Shown here in pieces: positions 15,542 to 24,009 of a stretch of DNA of 40,750 bases. Within the stretch, counting starts at the first letter, position 1, and each line of letters starts with the position of its first letter. The position numbers were made by a program, and so were the translations under genes. The stretch comes from Bacteroidales bacterium (GTDB lineage Bacteria; Bacteroidota; Bacteroidia; Bacteroidales; UBA12077). The notes beneath the pieces were generated by a model. That model was not told where the DNA came from. It saw only the letters and a program-made list of their open reading frames with translations, and ran no database searches. The stretch spans positions 1 through 40,750 of the forward strand of contig JAUWQL010000017.1 in assembly GCA_030611105.1 (NCBI GenBank). The letters run 5' to 3'.

Positions 15542-15551
15542 ACTCAAAACT
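15520..15551 (+). repeat. Intergenic repeat island R3 (two ACTCAAAACT units)
   Basis: AACTCAAAACT occurs at 15520-15530 and again at 15541-15551, with TTTGAACTTTG between. The same unit is at 2500-2517 and 19232-19242. The island holds the stop codon of the 115-aa frame and reaches into the stop codon of the opposite radical SAM gene (15550-15552). Confidence 0.6.
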
Positions 15552-16893
15552 ATATTACATCAGTTCCCTTTTTAATAAGCCATAATTTCCCAACGTTTTC
15601 GTAAAACTTTTCAAGTGGGAGTTTAGTTTTTAAAACGCTATTAAAAAAGTTATACTTTGAAAGGTCAAAATCAATAATTTGATCTTTTACTTCTTCGTAA
15701 TACGGAGTGCCGGGCATTGGAGTGAGAATGGTATAACCGGCATAAGTTACTTTATGCGAATTTGTATAATCAGATAATGCATTAAAATCAGATTCATCAT
15801 AGTTGTTTGGAATAACATAATTACCTCGTAACATAATGTCATTTTGATGAAAGATATCAATGGCTTCATGAATCAATTTTGCTCCGGAACTTTTGTTATA
15901 TTTTTTAAGCTCTTCTTCACGGAAAGACTCAAATCCACATATTACAACTTTTAAACCTCCCTTAGCAAGTTTTTCAATTAATTTAGGATATTTAACGGCC
16001 GTATCGGTTCTGATATCCATTACAAAGGTCTTTTTTATCCCTTCCTGATTAATTCGATCGAAAAGCCTGTCTATGATTTTAGGATCAACTATAGTATTAG
16101 CATCTGCAAAACGAACAATAGGATAATCATCAATTTGTTTTAACTCGCTGATTATACTTTCAATATCGCGTTTTAAATACTTACCATCATATTGACACCA
16201 GATAGCACAAAATGTACATTTATAAGGGCATCCAAGAGATGTAAAAAGATAAGTTGAAGGATAAGGATTATTCCCGACTTTATATGTTTCTTTCCATCTT
16301 TCAAGGTGTTTACGATTTGGGAACAGGAAGTCTTCTTTAGCCGAATTGTAATCAATTATTTTGTTTTTTGATTTTATTAATACTCCATTTTTATTAATAA
16401 TTATTCCGGGAATATTTTCAAACGGGATATTTTTTTCTTTTGCAGTAATAACTTGCTTAAAGGTATGAGCCGATTGCCCCGGTAAAATTAAATTGACAGA
16501 TGGATCAGTAAAATCATTAGTAGAGAGTGTTGCATGTAAACCACCGACAACAGTTAAAATCTCCGGATTATATTCTTTAACGGCCTGAAGAATTTCAATA
16601 GCATAATAAAATTCAGAAGCTATTGTTGTAGTTCCCACAACATCTGGTTTGTGCTCGTTGAGCAACTTTAAAACAAGTTCTTTTAATGGAGGTGTGGTTT
16701 CCGGGTGAAGGTCATATTCTCCTTTTGTGTCGAATACAAAAACATCATGATCTTTTACCGCTTCGGCAACAGTAAGTAAACCAAGAGGTGGTCCAATTAA
16801 CTTCTTGTGAATATATTTTTTAGCTTCTGCAGGTGCAGACTCAAGAATCATATTATGTGGCGATCGGGGAGTATTTATTAAAAGTATCTTCAT
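15550..16893 (-). CDS. B12-binding-domain radical SAM protein
   Basis: A 447-aa protein with the class B radical SAM layout. Residues 1-150 form a B12-binding-like Rossmann domain (MKILLINTPRSP, GPPLGLLTVAEAV, PDVVGTTTIASEFYYAIEIL, ILTVVGGLHAT), again without a DxHxxG ligand motif. The cluster motif is S-L-G-C-P-Y-K-C-T-F-C with Cys222, Cys226 and Cys229. The barrel continues with IVRFADANTIVDPKIIDRLF, LKVVICGFESFREEELKKYNK and YTILTPMPGTPYYEE. Such proteins modify lipids, cofactors or natural products. It has the same architecture as the enzyme at 454-1728, but they are clearly diverged paralogs at best. It is a single gene, with a repeat island on each side. Confidence 0.85.
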   Translation of the reverse strand: MKILLINTPRSPHNMILESAPAEAKKYIHKKLIGPPLGLLTVAEAVKDHDVFVFDTKGEYDLHPETTPPLKELVLKLLNEHKPDVVGTTTIASEFYYAIEILQAVKEYNPEILTVVGGLHATLSTNDFTDPSVNLILPGQSAHTFKQVITAKEKNIPFENIPGIIINKNGVLIKSKNKIIDYNSAKEDFLFPNRKHLERWKETYKVGNNPYPSTYLFTSLGCPYKCTFCAIWCQYDGKYLKRDIESIISELKQIDDYPIVRFADANTIVDPKIIDRLFDRINQEGIKKTFVMDIRTDTAVKYPKLIEKLAKGGLKVVICGFESFREEELKKYNKSSGAKLIHEAIDIFHQNDIMLRGNYVIPNNYDESDFNALSDYTNSHKVTYAGYTILTPMPGTPYYEEVKDQIIDFDLSKYNFFNSVLKTKLPLEKFYENVGKLWLIKKGTDVI

Positions 16894-16943
16894 GTATGTA
16901 ATATAAATAACTAATATTTCGTACTTGGTAATCCATTACTATG

Positions 16944-16990
16944 TTTATTGGTAAACTGGTTAATTGGTTTATTAGTAAAATGGTTAGTGG
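16944..16990 (+). repeat. Intergenic repeat island R4 (TTTATTGGT units)
   Basis: Three near-tandem units of the TTTATTGGTAAAAT/GGTTAATTGG type fill the gap between the radical SAM gene and the TraB/GumN-like gene. They match the central part of the island at 2453-2480 and, less well, 19147-19170. Confidence 0.55.
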
Positions 16991-16996
16991 CTGGCA

Positions 16997-17875
16997 TTAT
17001 TCCGTATTGTTAATTATCTGTGTCAGTGCAGGCTCAATAGCCAATATGTGCCAACCACCAAATACAACTAATACTTTGTCGTAATACTTTAATTGTTCCT
17101 CAATTTGTTGTATCAAATATTTGTCTCTAAGTTCTTTTGATTTTCGTGCAACCTCACAAAAGTGATGGTTATTTTTAATAGGTGAAAAATCATCTGAATT
17201 TATACTGTCAATATTAAATTCTTTTTTGAAATAATTCTTGTAAAGATCTTTATAATAAGAAAATTGTTTTTCTTTAGAAGTTAATTTAATGCCCTCTGAA
17301 ACTAAGTAACCTTCAATTAAATCGCTTGTATACAAATTATCTAAATTTTCTTTTTCGGCCCAATAAGTATAAGGCAACACAAATCTTTCGGATGCAAAGA
17401 AAAATAGAGCCTCATCTTTTGAATAATACTTTACCAACTCGTAGAACTCTTTTTTGTCAGGCATATCTCCATTTAGCATTTTTATATTTTGATTGTCACA
17501 TAAAAATTTCAACAGTCCAAATTCGCCGTTTTTTATTATAGCAGAATTCTTATCGGAAAAGGTTTTGGTTATTTGTCCACCTTCATTAATTGCAACTTCT
17601 GGTTGAAAATCAGCAAATATTTTTCCAATCTCCACAAACATATTATTTGTTGTGTCTCGTGAGTGTAATGTTCCAATAACTATTAAATGCTTCTTGTTTT
17701 TATGTAAGTCAATAATATAAGGAACTTTGGGTAAGTTTCCTTTACTGTCAACCTTAATGTCAAGATATGATATTAGATTATAGTTTTCTGTTGTTTTTGG
17801 ATTAGAATTCTTGCAACTTGTCAAGATGCTAAAAAAGAACATAAAAGTCAGAAATTTTGTAAAAATATTTGTCAT
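16997..17875 (-). CDS. TraB/GumN (Tiki-like) family lipoprotein
   Basis: A 292-aa protein with a lipoprotein signal (MTNIFTKFLTFMFFFSILTSC, lipid on Cys21). The mature part has the family's spaced motifs: I-G-T-L-H-S-R-D near residue 70, V-A-I-N-E-G-G about 25 residues on, a central Y-T-Y-W / RFVLPY helix region, then R-D-K-Y-L-I-Q-Q-I and the terminal V-V-F-G-G-W-H. These correspond to the GxxH, Glu, Arg and GxxH residues of the TraB/PrgY/GumN/Tiki superfamily, which includes metal-dependent proteases and peptide-signal inhibitors. It would sit in the cell envelope facing the periplasm or outside. The neighbour downstream is a radical SAM gene; no functional link is obvious. Identification rests on motif pattern only. 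Confidence 0.65.
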   Translation of the reverse strand: MTNIFTKFLTFMFFFSILTSCKNSNPKTTENYNLISYLDIKVDSKGNLPKVPYIIDLHKNKKHLIVIGTLHSRDTTNNMFVEIGKIFADFQPEVAINEGGQITKTFSDKNSAIIKNGEFGLLKFLCDNQNIKMLNGDMPDKKEFYELVKYYSKDEALFFFASERFVLPYTYWAEKENLDNLYTSDLIEGYLVSEGIKLTSKEKQFSYYKDLYKNYFKKEFNIDSINSDDFSPIKNNHHFCEVARKSKELRDKYLIQQIEEQLKYYDKVLVVFGGWHILAIEPALTQIINNTE

Positions 17876-17918
17876 AGCAACTGTCGTTTTTATGCTTGTC
17901 GCTAACGGGTTAATGATA

Positions 17919-19022
17919 TTATAATTTTACAAAGCCATAAGCTTTTCTAAATCTAAAATCAATAACTAATTCTCCATTTTTATTAATATAACCCCATTTA
18001 CCGTTACTAAGTACAGCAGCTAAACCATTACTAAAGTCTTCTACTTTTTCGTATTGAGCTGAAATTACTATTTTATCGGATTTATCAATAAAACCCCATC
18101 TGCCACGTTGTATAATGCGCGCATATCCATCAGAAAAACTGTATTTTATTTCGTAACCGACATTTCTCCCAATTTCTTGTCCGGATGTGTTAATATAAAA
18201 ATAGCCACCATTATCTTTAACTAAGGCCATACCATCTTTAAATTCTTTAGCAACATCATATTTAGCATTAACCAGATACCCACCTGTTTTATTAACATAT
18301 CCCCAAAGTTTTCCAACTTGAACCGGAGCGAATCCATTATTAAAATCTCCAACATCTTCGAACTGGGGTTGAATAACCAGTTGTCCTTTTGTATTAATAA
18401 ATCCGAACAGTTTGTTTTTGATTACATAGGCCATACCATCTGAAAAATCTTTTTGTATTTCATATTGACCTGCATTCATTGGGAATGTGGTTTTTTCTAA
18501 ATTTATAAAAATCCAACCGGCATCACTTTTAACTTTTGCCACACCACTTTCAAAATTTTTAGTGTCTTTAAACCGGGGCTCAATAAAATAATTTCCTTTT
18601 GTATCGATAAAACCCCATAAACTGCGAGATCTTACTGCAGCAACACCATTTTTAAAATCACTTGCTTCTGTAAACTGAGGTTGAATAATTATTTTGCCGG
18701 ATGTGTTAATATATCCCCAAAGATTTTTTTGCTCTATTCGTGCAAATCCTTCAGAAAAGCTATATCGTGTAATATAATTACTAGTGCTGTTAATAATTAT
18801 ACCTTCTTTATTAATATAGTACCAATCGCTAAGATTTTTAATAAGACCCATTCCCGAAGAGAAATCTTTTGCAGCGTTATACATAGGTGGCACAATAAAA
18901 TTTCCATTTTCATTAATATATCCCCAAAATTCTTTGTCCAAAACAGCGGCAACATAATTTTGTGCAATAGTTATATTATTTAGAAAAAAAGTAATTGATA
19001 ATAAAAGAATAATTTTTTTCAT
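17919..19022 (-). CDS. Exported WG-repeat protein (ten units)
   Basis: A 367-aa protein with a signal peptide (MKKIILLLSITFFLNNITIAQ). The remainder consists of about ten degenerate units of 33-40 aa, each opening with a W-G-Y/F-I-N/D-x-x-G type motif and containing I-x-P-Q-F and a D-F-x-x-G-x-A-x-V segment. The first is W-G-Y-I-N-E-N-G and the last W-G-Y-I-N-K-N-G; units 2, 5, 6 and 8 have lost part of the WG pair (WYYIN, WIFIN, FGFIN, YFYIN). WG repeats form small beta modules of unclear function, often in envelope-associated proteins. No enzymatic domain. The upstream gap to the TonB receptor gene contains a repeat island. Confidence 0.85.
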   Translation of the reverse strand: MKKIILLLSITFFLNNITIAQNYVAAVLDKEFWGYINENGNFIVPPMYNAAKDFSSGMGLIKNLSDWYYINKEGIIINSTSNYITRYSFSEGFARIEQKNLWGYINTSGKIIIQPQFTEASDFKNGVAAVRSRSLWGFIDTKGNYFIEPRFKDTKNFESGVAKVKSDAGWIFINLEKTTFPMNAGQYEIQKDFSDGMAYVIKNKLFGFINTKGQLVIQPQFEDVGDFNNGFAPVQVGKLWGYVNKTGGYLVNAKYDVAKEFKDGMALVKDNGGYFYINTSGQEIGRNVGYEIKYSFSDGYARIIQRGRWGFIDKSDKIVISAQYEKVEDFSNGLAAVLSNGKWGYINKNGELVIDFRFRKAYGFVKL

Positions 19023-19146
19023 GACAGTATAGAGTTTAAGATTTTAGGTAATTGATATTTCAAAGATAATGCCAATTTAAGAATGAAAATTACAAATTCA
19101 AAAATAAGGAAGATTTATTAAAAGTAAAAAGCTTTATTTGGATAAA

Positions 19147-19242
19147 TGGTTTAATTGTTTATTTGGTAGACTGAAATTTGAAACCTGTCCCGAAAGCTTT
19201 CGGGATGAAACCTGAAACTTAAAACAACTTGAACTCAAAACT
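19147..19242 (+). repeat. Intergenic repeat island R5
   Basis: Carries GTTTATTTGGTA, CTGAAATTTGAAAC (also in the island at 2438-2517) and AACTCAAAACT (19232-19242), in the same order as in that island. It is split by a perfect 18-bp palindrome described separately. It fills most of the gap 19023-19258, where I see no gene. Confidence 0.65.
19179..19214. repeat. 18-bp perfect palindrome flanked by 9-bp direct repeats
   Basis: TCCCGAAAGCTTTCGGGA (19188-19205) is a perfect palindrome. TGAAACCTG stands immediately before it (19179-19187) and immediately after it (19206-19214). This is the form left by a small insertion with target duplication, although the host sequence itself is repetitive (GAAACT-type units), so slippage is also possible. 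Confidence 0.6.
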
Positions 19243-19258
19243 CTAAGCTGAACTTAGG

Positions 19259-21610
19259 TTAGAATTGTATTCGATAGCTTGCCATTGGATATAATGCCAT
19301 TTCGTAATTATGATATATTTCGCCTGTTAATGGATCAATTCTATATTCATAAACGCTTGTATAATTCGTTCTGTATTGCAAGTCCATGGCAATCTCAACA
19401 TTAAATTTGGGTTTATTTTTTTTTATTCCAAGTCTTAAATTAATACGAAAGTAATCTTCTTGCCTAACTTCATAAGCATTATCCCAGTCAAGTACTTCAA
19501 TACCTTGCGAAATAGTTTCTTCAACATCATAAGGCACATATGGCCTTCCTCCTGCATATGTTGTTCTTAATCCAATCAAAAAGGTATTATTCTTTTTAAA
19601 AGGTATTTCATATCCTCCTAAAACATTTATGGCATAATTACCATTAAATGCAGTGTTTCTTTTTATTCCGTCGTATCCTCTATAATTTGATTCATATAAG
19701 GATGTAGTTATTAAGAAATAAAAATTATTTGACAAAAATTTTTCTAAGGTAAATTCAATACCATAGTTTTCGCCCGTACCATCATTTGTTAAACTATCGA
19801 TTCGTTCAATAAAATATTCGGCCCCAAAATTAAGAATAGAGTATTCAGGCAGGCTTTCTTTAACAGGTACATCGTATAAGTTTTGGTAGTAAGTTTCAAT
19901 TTTTAATCGCAGTATATCACTAAATAAATGATCAAAACCTAAAATAACTTGATGGCTTTTTGAGAAATCAAGATTCTTATTTGTAAAAACTATATTTCCA
20001 TTATCAAGTTTAGTTTGGGTATAATAGATAATTCTAAGTTGAGTTTGGCTGTGTAATCCATAACCAATCTTGAATGAGTTTTTTTCATTTAAACTCCAGC
20101 TAAAACCCATTCGTGGCTCTAATGAATAGGTATTATTCATATCAAGATACTGAGAATGTAAGCCTAAATATAGCTCTAAATTATTGGTGAATTTATGTTT
20201 GAACTGAGTATATAACTGAAATAAATTAAACTCTTCACTAACATCAGTATTGACCTTAAACTGTCCATTAGTAACCATGCTATCTGCAAAATTTACGAAG
20301 TATCTGTCTGCTATTAAACCATAGCTAAATGTATTTCTGCTGTTGATTTTTGTATTTACATGAGTTGTGATACTTGTTTTTACTTCCGATGATTTTTCTC
20401 CGGCCCAATTACTTGGATTAGGATCCCAAACACTTAGAGTATCAATTTTTGTTGTTACCTTTGAACCATAAAGAGATATGGCAGTTTGTAATCTTGTTTT
20501 TGTGCCAAAAAAATGAACATATGAAAGTGCTAATGTTCCAATATCCGATCCATTACTTAAATCTTCGCCCCAGCTTTCAAAGGTCCAGTCTTTTTGATCG
20601 TCATTAGAATCAAACATTTCAATATAGCTTTTACCACCTATACCAACAAAACTTATTCTCCCTTTTTTCATAGGGAAATTGAGTTTAAATGTTAAGTCTT
20701 GGTATTTTGTGGTTTCAACTTCGGCACCAAGTAAATCTATAATATCTACAAGCGAGTATCTATATGCTATTAAATATGAGGCGTTAGTATTTTCAGAAAA
20801 AGGTCCTTCAGTCCCAAATTCTAAACCATTATAGCCAAATTCTGCCCAATATTCTCTTTTTTCATTATTTCCTGTGCGCATTTTTAAATCAAATACTCCA
20901 GCTAAAGCGTTTCCATATTCAGCGGGGAAAGCTCCGGTTAAAAAATCAGAATTAGTAAGCAAATTGTTATTTAATATGGTAATAGGTCCCCCGGTTGTTC
21001 CTGATGCTGCAAAGTGATTTGGATTAGGAATTTCTATTCCGTCGAGTCTCCATAATAATCCTGTTGAAGAATTACCCCGAATAATTATATCATTTCTGTT
21101 ATCGCGCACAGACATTACTCCGGCATAATTTGCAGCCATTCTTGCCGGATCGCCATAACTTCCGGGATATCTATTGGTTTCGTCAACTGTAAACGAACGG
21201 GCACTTACTGTTGCCATTTTATTTAAGGGCTTATCTTTCTGGATCGTTGCTTTTATAACTACTTCGTCAATTTCAGTTACAGATTCTTCTAATTCAATTT
21301 TTATAATTTTCTCTTTAGCAGAACTTATGACTATATTATCAATTATTTGTGTTTTGTAACCAATATAACTTGCTTGTATGGTTTGTCGTCCTATTAATAC
21401 TTCTTCGAATTTAAAATAACCTTTTTCATTACTAATTGTTCCTTGTTGAGGGTCAGTATTCGGTAAAATAATATTAACACCAGATAAAGGTATTTGAGTT
21501 TCTCTATCAATAACAATACCTCTTAAGGTTTGTTTTAGATTCGCTTGAGAATAGCCTGTATTAGCAAGGGAAATAAATAAGGAAAGAGTTAATATATATT
21601 TTAGTTTCAT
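19259..21610 (-). CDS. TonB-dependent outer-membrane receptor with CarboxypepD_reg-like domain
   Basis: About 783 aa from the ATG at 21610, chosen because it gives a clean signal peptide (MKLKYILTLSLFISLANTGYSQ); the longer frame begins at a TTG at 21643. After the signal comes a carboxypeptidase-regulatory-like beta domain (LRGIVIDRETQIPLSGVNIILP to YIGYKTQIIDNIVI), then the plug (around DPARMAANYAGVMSVRDNRNDIIIRGNSSTGLLWRLDGIEIPNPNHF) and a 22-strand type barrel (repeated aromatic strands, ending ALYPMASYRIQF with the C-terminal Phe). Such receptors import ligands using TonB energy. No SusD-like partner gene is next to it, so it may act alone; the substrate is unknown. Confidence 0.9.
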   Translation of the reverse strand: MKLKYILTLSLFISLANTGYSQANLKQTLRGIVIDRETQIPLSGVNIILPNTDPQQGTISNEKGYFKFEEVLIGRQTIQASYIGYKTQIIDNIVISSAKEKIIKIELEESVTEIDEVVIKATIQKDKPLNKMATVSARSFTVDETNRYPGSYGDPARMAANYAGVMSVRDNRNDIIIRGNSSTGLLWRLDGIEIPNPNHFAASGTTGGPITILNNNLLTNSDFLTGAFPAEYGNALAGVFDLKMRTGNNEKREYWAEFGYNGLEFGTEGPFSENTNASYLIAYRYSLVDIIDLLGAEVETTKYQDLTFKLNFPMKKGRISFVGIGGKSYIEMFDSNDDQKDWTFESWGEDLSNGSDIGTLALSYVHFFGTKTRLQTAISLYGSKVTTKIDTLSVWDPNPSNWAGEKSSEVKTSITTHVNTKINSRNTFSYGLIADRYFVNFADSMVTNGQFKVNTDVSEEFNLFQLYTQFKHKFTNNLELYLGLHSQYLDMNNTYSLEPRMGFSWSLNEKNSFKIGYGLHSQTQLRIIYYTQTKLDNGNIVFTNKNLDFSKSHQVILGFDHLFSDILRLKIETYYQNLYDVPVKESLPEYSILNFGAEYFIERIDSLTNDGTGENYGIEFTLEKFLSNNFYFLITTSLYESNYRGYDGIKRNTAFNGNYAINVLGGYEIPFKKNNTFLIGLRTTYAGGRPYVPYDVEETISQGIEVLDWDNAYEVRQEDYFRINLRLGIKKNKPKFNVEIAMDLQYRTNYTSVYEYRIDPLTGEIYHNYEMALYPMASYRIQF

Positions 21611-21661
21611 TAATTTCGGATTCAGTTTTTTCAAGAAAAACAAAGATAATAGAATTATTGA

Positions 21662-22225
21662 TTATTTTTTATCGGAGAATCCAGCCTGTTCAATAATGTC
21701 TCCTAATTGTATATATTTTCCGTGTGAATATGCCATTAAATCTTTATGTTGCATATTAATAGTTCCATTCGATTGATCAATATAGTTTTCTGATACCTGA
21801 ATGTTTACAACTTCGGCAAGAAACATGTCATGCGATCCTAATTCTTTAATTTCTGTAACTTTACATTCAATATTTATTGGTGATTCAATAATTATAGGAG
21901 CATCTACTTTTTCGCCTTTACGGGGTGTGATATTCATTTCTTTAAACTTGTCATAATCTTTTCCTGAGATTCTTCCACAGAAATCAGCAGCTCTAACTAA
22001 ATCTTTTGTTGAATAATTAATAACAAATTCCATATTCCGTTTAATAATGTCATGAGAGTATCGCTCTTTTCTTATTGAAACATAACACATTGGAGGAATC
22101 GAATTAATTGTACCGATCCAGGCAATTGTAATAATATTATATTCGTTTTTGTTTGATCCACAACTTACCATAGCTGCAGGAACAGGATATATTAAGGTTG
22201 TAGGTTTTTTATTTACTTTTTTCAT
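21662..22225 (-). CDS. Flavin reductase-like (flavoredoxin family) FMN-binding protein
   Basis: A 187-aa soluble protein. The sequence follows the flavin reductase split-barrel pattern: P-V-P-A-A-M-V-S-C-G, ITIAWIGTINSIPPMCYVSIRKERYSHDII (FMN-binding loop), EFVINYSTKDLVRAADFCG, then SPINIECKVTEIKELGSHDMFLAEVVNI. Members bind FMN and take part in electron transfer from NAD(P)H or ferredoxin, often in anaerobes. The gene lies one base after the stop of the RNase H gene on the same strand, which points to co-transcription. No partner oxidoreductase is adjacent. Confidence 0.88.
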   Translation of the reverse strand: MKKVNKKPTTLIYPVPAAMVSCGSNKNEYNIITIAWIGTINSIPPMCYVSIRKERYSHDIIKRNMEFVINYSTKDLVRAADFCGRISGKDYDKFKEMNITPRKGEKVDAPIIIESPINIECKVTEIKELGSHDMFLAEVVNIQVSENYIDQSNGTINMQHKDLMAYSHGKYIQLGDIIEQAGFSDKK

Positions 22226-22226
22226 A

Positions 22227-23003
22227 TTAACTCTTTGATATTGATTTTGCTTTTATATCACAAATGGTGTTCTCAAAATGATCAGAATGTGCTTTTACCC
22301 ACTCAAACTCCAGATACTTACCTTTAATTAACTTATCAATTTTTCTCCATTCTGTAATATTTTTTGCTTTTGTACCGTTGGCTGTATAGAATTTATTCAT
22401 TTTCCATATAGGAAGCCATCCTGTAACACCTTTTATTACATACTGACTATCAGTTACTACTCTGATTTTGTTTTCGTTTTTCAAATATTCTAAACCTTTA
22501 ATAACGGCTAAAAGTTCAATTAAATTATTCCCCTTTCTTGTGGTTCTTATTTGATTTATGAAATATTCACCTTGTATTGTTTTAATTAAAACTGCAAAAC
22601 CACCTACGTCCTTTTCATGATTAAAAGAACCATCAGTGAATAACTCCGGAATATTGTTAGTTTTGGTATCGGTTTTTTTTACTATGAATTTATTATTGGT
22701 ATTATCCAGCACTGTAATTTTAGTTCGATCATAAAAATCAACATCTGGCAAACCGTCGTGGAGAATAAAGTTAAGCTGAAAACCTTTGTAATAGCTTTCA
22801 GTCCTTTTATTGTGTAATATTTTTCGTAACTGAAATTCTTTTAGTTTAATAAATTGTGTTAACTTATTGGTATCTAAATATTTTAATTCTTTGGTTTTGG
22901 GCGAAAAACAAATTTTGCACTCTGAATTATCATAAATAATTAAGATAGTATAAAAGCCATCCTTATCATCTATAATATTCATTTTTAGCTGAAAGTATTC
23001 CAT
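22227..23003 (-). CDS. Ribonuclease HI domain protein with ~115-aa N-terminal extension
   Basis: A 258-aa protein. The C-terminal half (about 118-255) is RNase HI with all catalytic acids visible: Asp124 (L-F-T-D-G-S), Glu163 (L-I-E-L-L-A-V), Asp185 (V-V-T-D-S-Q-Y-V) and Asp249 (C-D-I-K-A), plus the H-S-D-H loop (His239/His242) after W-V-K-A. It cleaves the RNA strand of RNA-DNA hybrids. The N-terminal 115 residues are mixed alpha/beta and do not show the WY..G....Y hybrid-binding motif, so they may be a separate domain of unknown role. The downstream flavin reductase gene is one base away. Confidence 0.85.
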   Translation of the reverse strand: MEYFQLKMNIIDDKDGFYTILIIYDNSECKICFSPKTKELKYLDTNKLTQFIKLKEFQLRKILHNKRTESYYKGFQLNFILHDGLPDVDFYDRTKITVLDNTNNKFIVKKTDTKTNNIPELFTDGSFNHEKDVGGFAVLIKTIQGEYFINQIRTTRKGNNLIELLAVIKGLEYLKNENKIRVVTDSQYVIKGVTGWLPIWKMNKFYTANGTKAKNITEWRKIDKLIKGKYLEFEWVKAHSDHFENTICDIKAKSISKS

Positions 23004-23062
23004 ACATTCAGAGTGTATTTTAACTTATTTGAAAGGAGTAAAATTAGTATTTGTAGATTAAA

Positions 23063-23082
23063 AAACCGGCAAAAGCCGGTTT
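23063..23082 (-). terminator. Rho-independent terminator after the STAS gene
   Basis: AAACCGGC (23063-23070) and GCCGGTTT (23075-23082) form an 8-bp GC-rich stem with a 4-base loop. On the minus strand the hairpin is followed by a run of T. It lies 7 bases past the stop of the STAS gene. Confidence 0.85.
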
Positions 23083-23089
23083 AAATATT

Positions 23090-23428
23090 TTATTCAAATG
23101 TTTCAATACATTGGTTAATATTATCGTAAATATCAAATACATTATGTAACTGAAGTAACTTTACTAACTCCATTACTTCAGAAGACATGTTGCAAAGTTT
23201 GAACTGGCTATCGTTATTCTTTGCATTCCTTAAAATAGAAAGCAAAGCACCAAAACCAGAACTGTCAACATATTCAATACCCTCAAGGTTTAGAATAAGC
23301 TTGGTATTTGCATTTGTTAAATATTGAGCAACCTCTTCTTTTAAAGACTGAGCAATTAAGATATTTAATTTGCTTACATTATCAAATGATAGTATCTCAA
23401 TTCCGTTGTTCGATTCATGTTTTAACAT
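23090..23428 (-). CDS. STAS-domain anti-sigma factor antagonist-like protein
   Basis: A 112-aa protein consisting of a single STAS domain. The diagnostic segment L-I-L-N-L-E-G-I-E-Y-V-D-S-S-G-F-G carries the phosphorylatable serine (Ser56/Ser57), followed by ALLSILRNAKN and the C-terminal helix VMELVKLLQLHNVFDIYD. Proteins of this type switch partners with an HPK-type serine kinase or feed a PP2C phosphatase pathway. The adjacent upstream gene on the same strand (30 bases away) is an Hpt protein; together they look like two small output modules of a signalling system whose kinase is elsewhere. A terminator follows directly. Confidence 0.88.
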   Translation of the reverse strand: MLKHESNNGIEILSFDNVSKLNILIAQSLKEEVAQYLTNANTKLILNLEGIEYVDSSGFGALLSILRNAKNNDSQFKLCNMSSEVMELVKLLQLHNVFDIYDNINQCIETFE

Positions 23429-23458
23429 ATATTCTGGTTTTAAGGTTAATATTTTTGA

Positions 23459-23815
23459 TTATATTTTATTCCTTATCTCTTTTAATTCTTTCACAGCAGT
23501 ATTGCTTTCTCTTACAAATTTAGCAATTATTTCCTGATATTCATTAATATTTTTCCCCTCTTTTGCATTTTCTTCTAATTTTCTAAGCTCATTAGCCAGA
23601 TCTTTCATTCCAACCATAAGAATAGCTGATTTAGCTTTATGTGCTATTCTACTCAAATTATCCCAGTCTTTTTTTATATAAAAATTATTTAAAGCACTTT
23701 GATATTCAGGAATTTGTTTAAAAAACAGATCGACCAAATCATTTATCAGGTCGTTGCTTCCATCGCTTATTTCGTTTAAATAAGAAAGATCAATAAGTTT
23801 GCTATTATCCTCCAT
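23459..23815 (-). CDS. Histidine-containing phosphotransfer (Hpt) protein
   Basis: A 118-aa all-helical protein. The phosphate-accepting site is in L-S-R-I-A-H-K-A-K-S-A-I-L-M-V-G with His59, matching the Hpt pattern H-x-L-K-G-S-x-x-x-x-G. It has no receiver or kinase domain, so it would relay phosphate between a hybrid histidine kinase and a response regulator encoded elsewhere. It is 30 bases upstream of the STAS gene and probably co-transcribed with it. The gap upstream (23816-24009) is AT-rich without visible features. Confidence 0.88.
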   Translation of the reverse strand: MEDNSKLIDLSYLNEISDGSNDLINDLVDLFFKQIPEYQSALNNFYIKKDWDNLSRIAHKAKSAILMVGMKDLANELRKLEENAKEGKNINEYQEIIAKFVRESNTAVKELKEIRNKI

Positions 23816-24009
23816 TTTTAAAAATATATTTTATTTTTCTAATTTAATACAATAAAATAAACTTTTATCAATTACAAAAAATTAATTATGTAGAATTTAG
23901 AATTAAGGGATTTAAATTTTTATTTTTACAATACTTTTCTTATAATTAAACAATTTTACATGATTGTGAGTACAACATTAAAAATATGACTAAATCAATA
24001 TATGCTATA

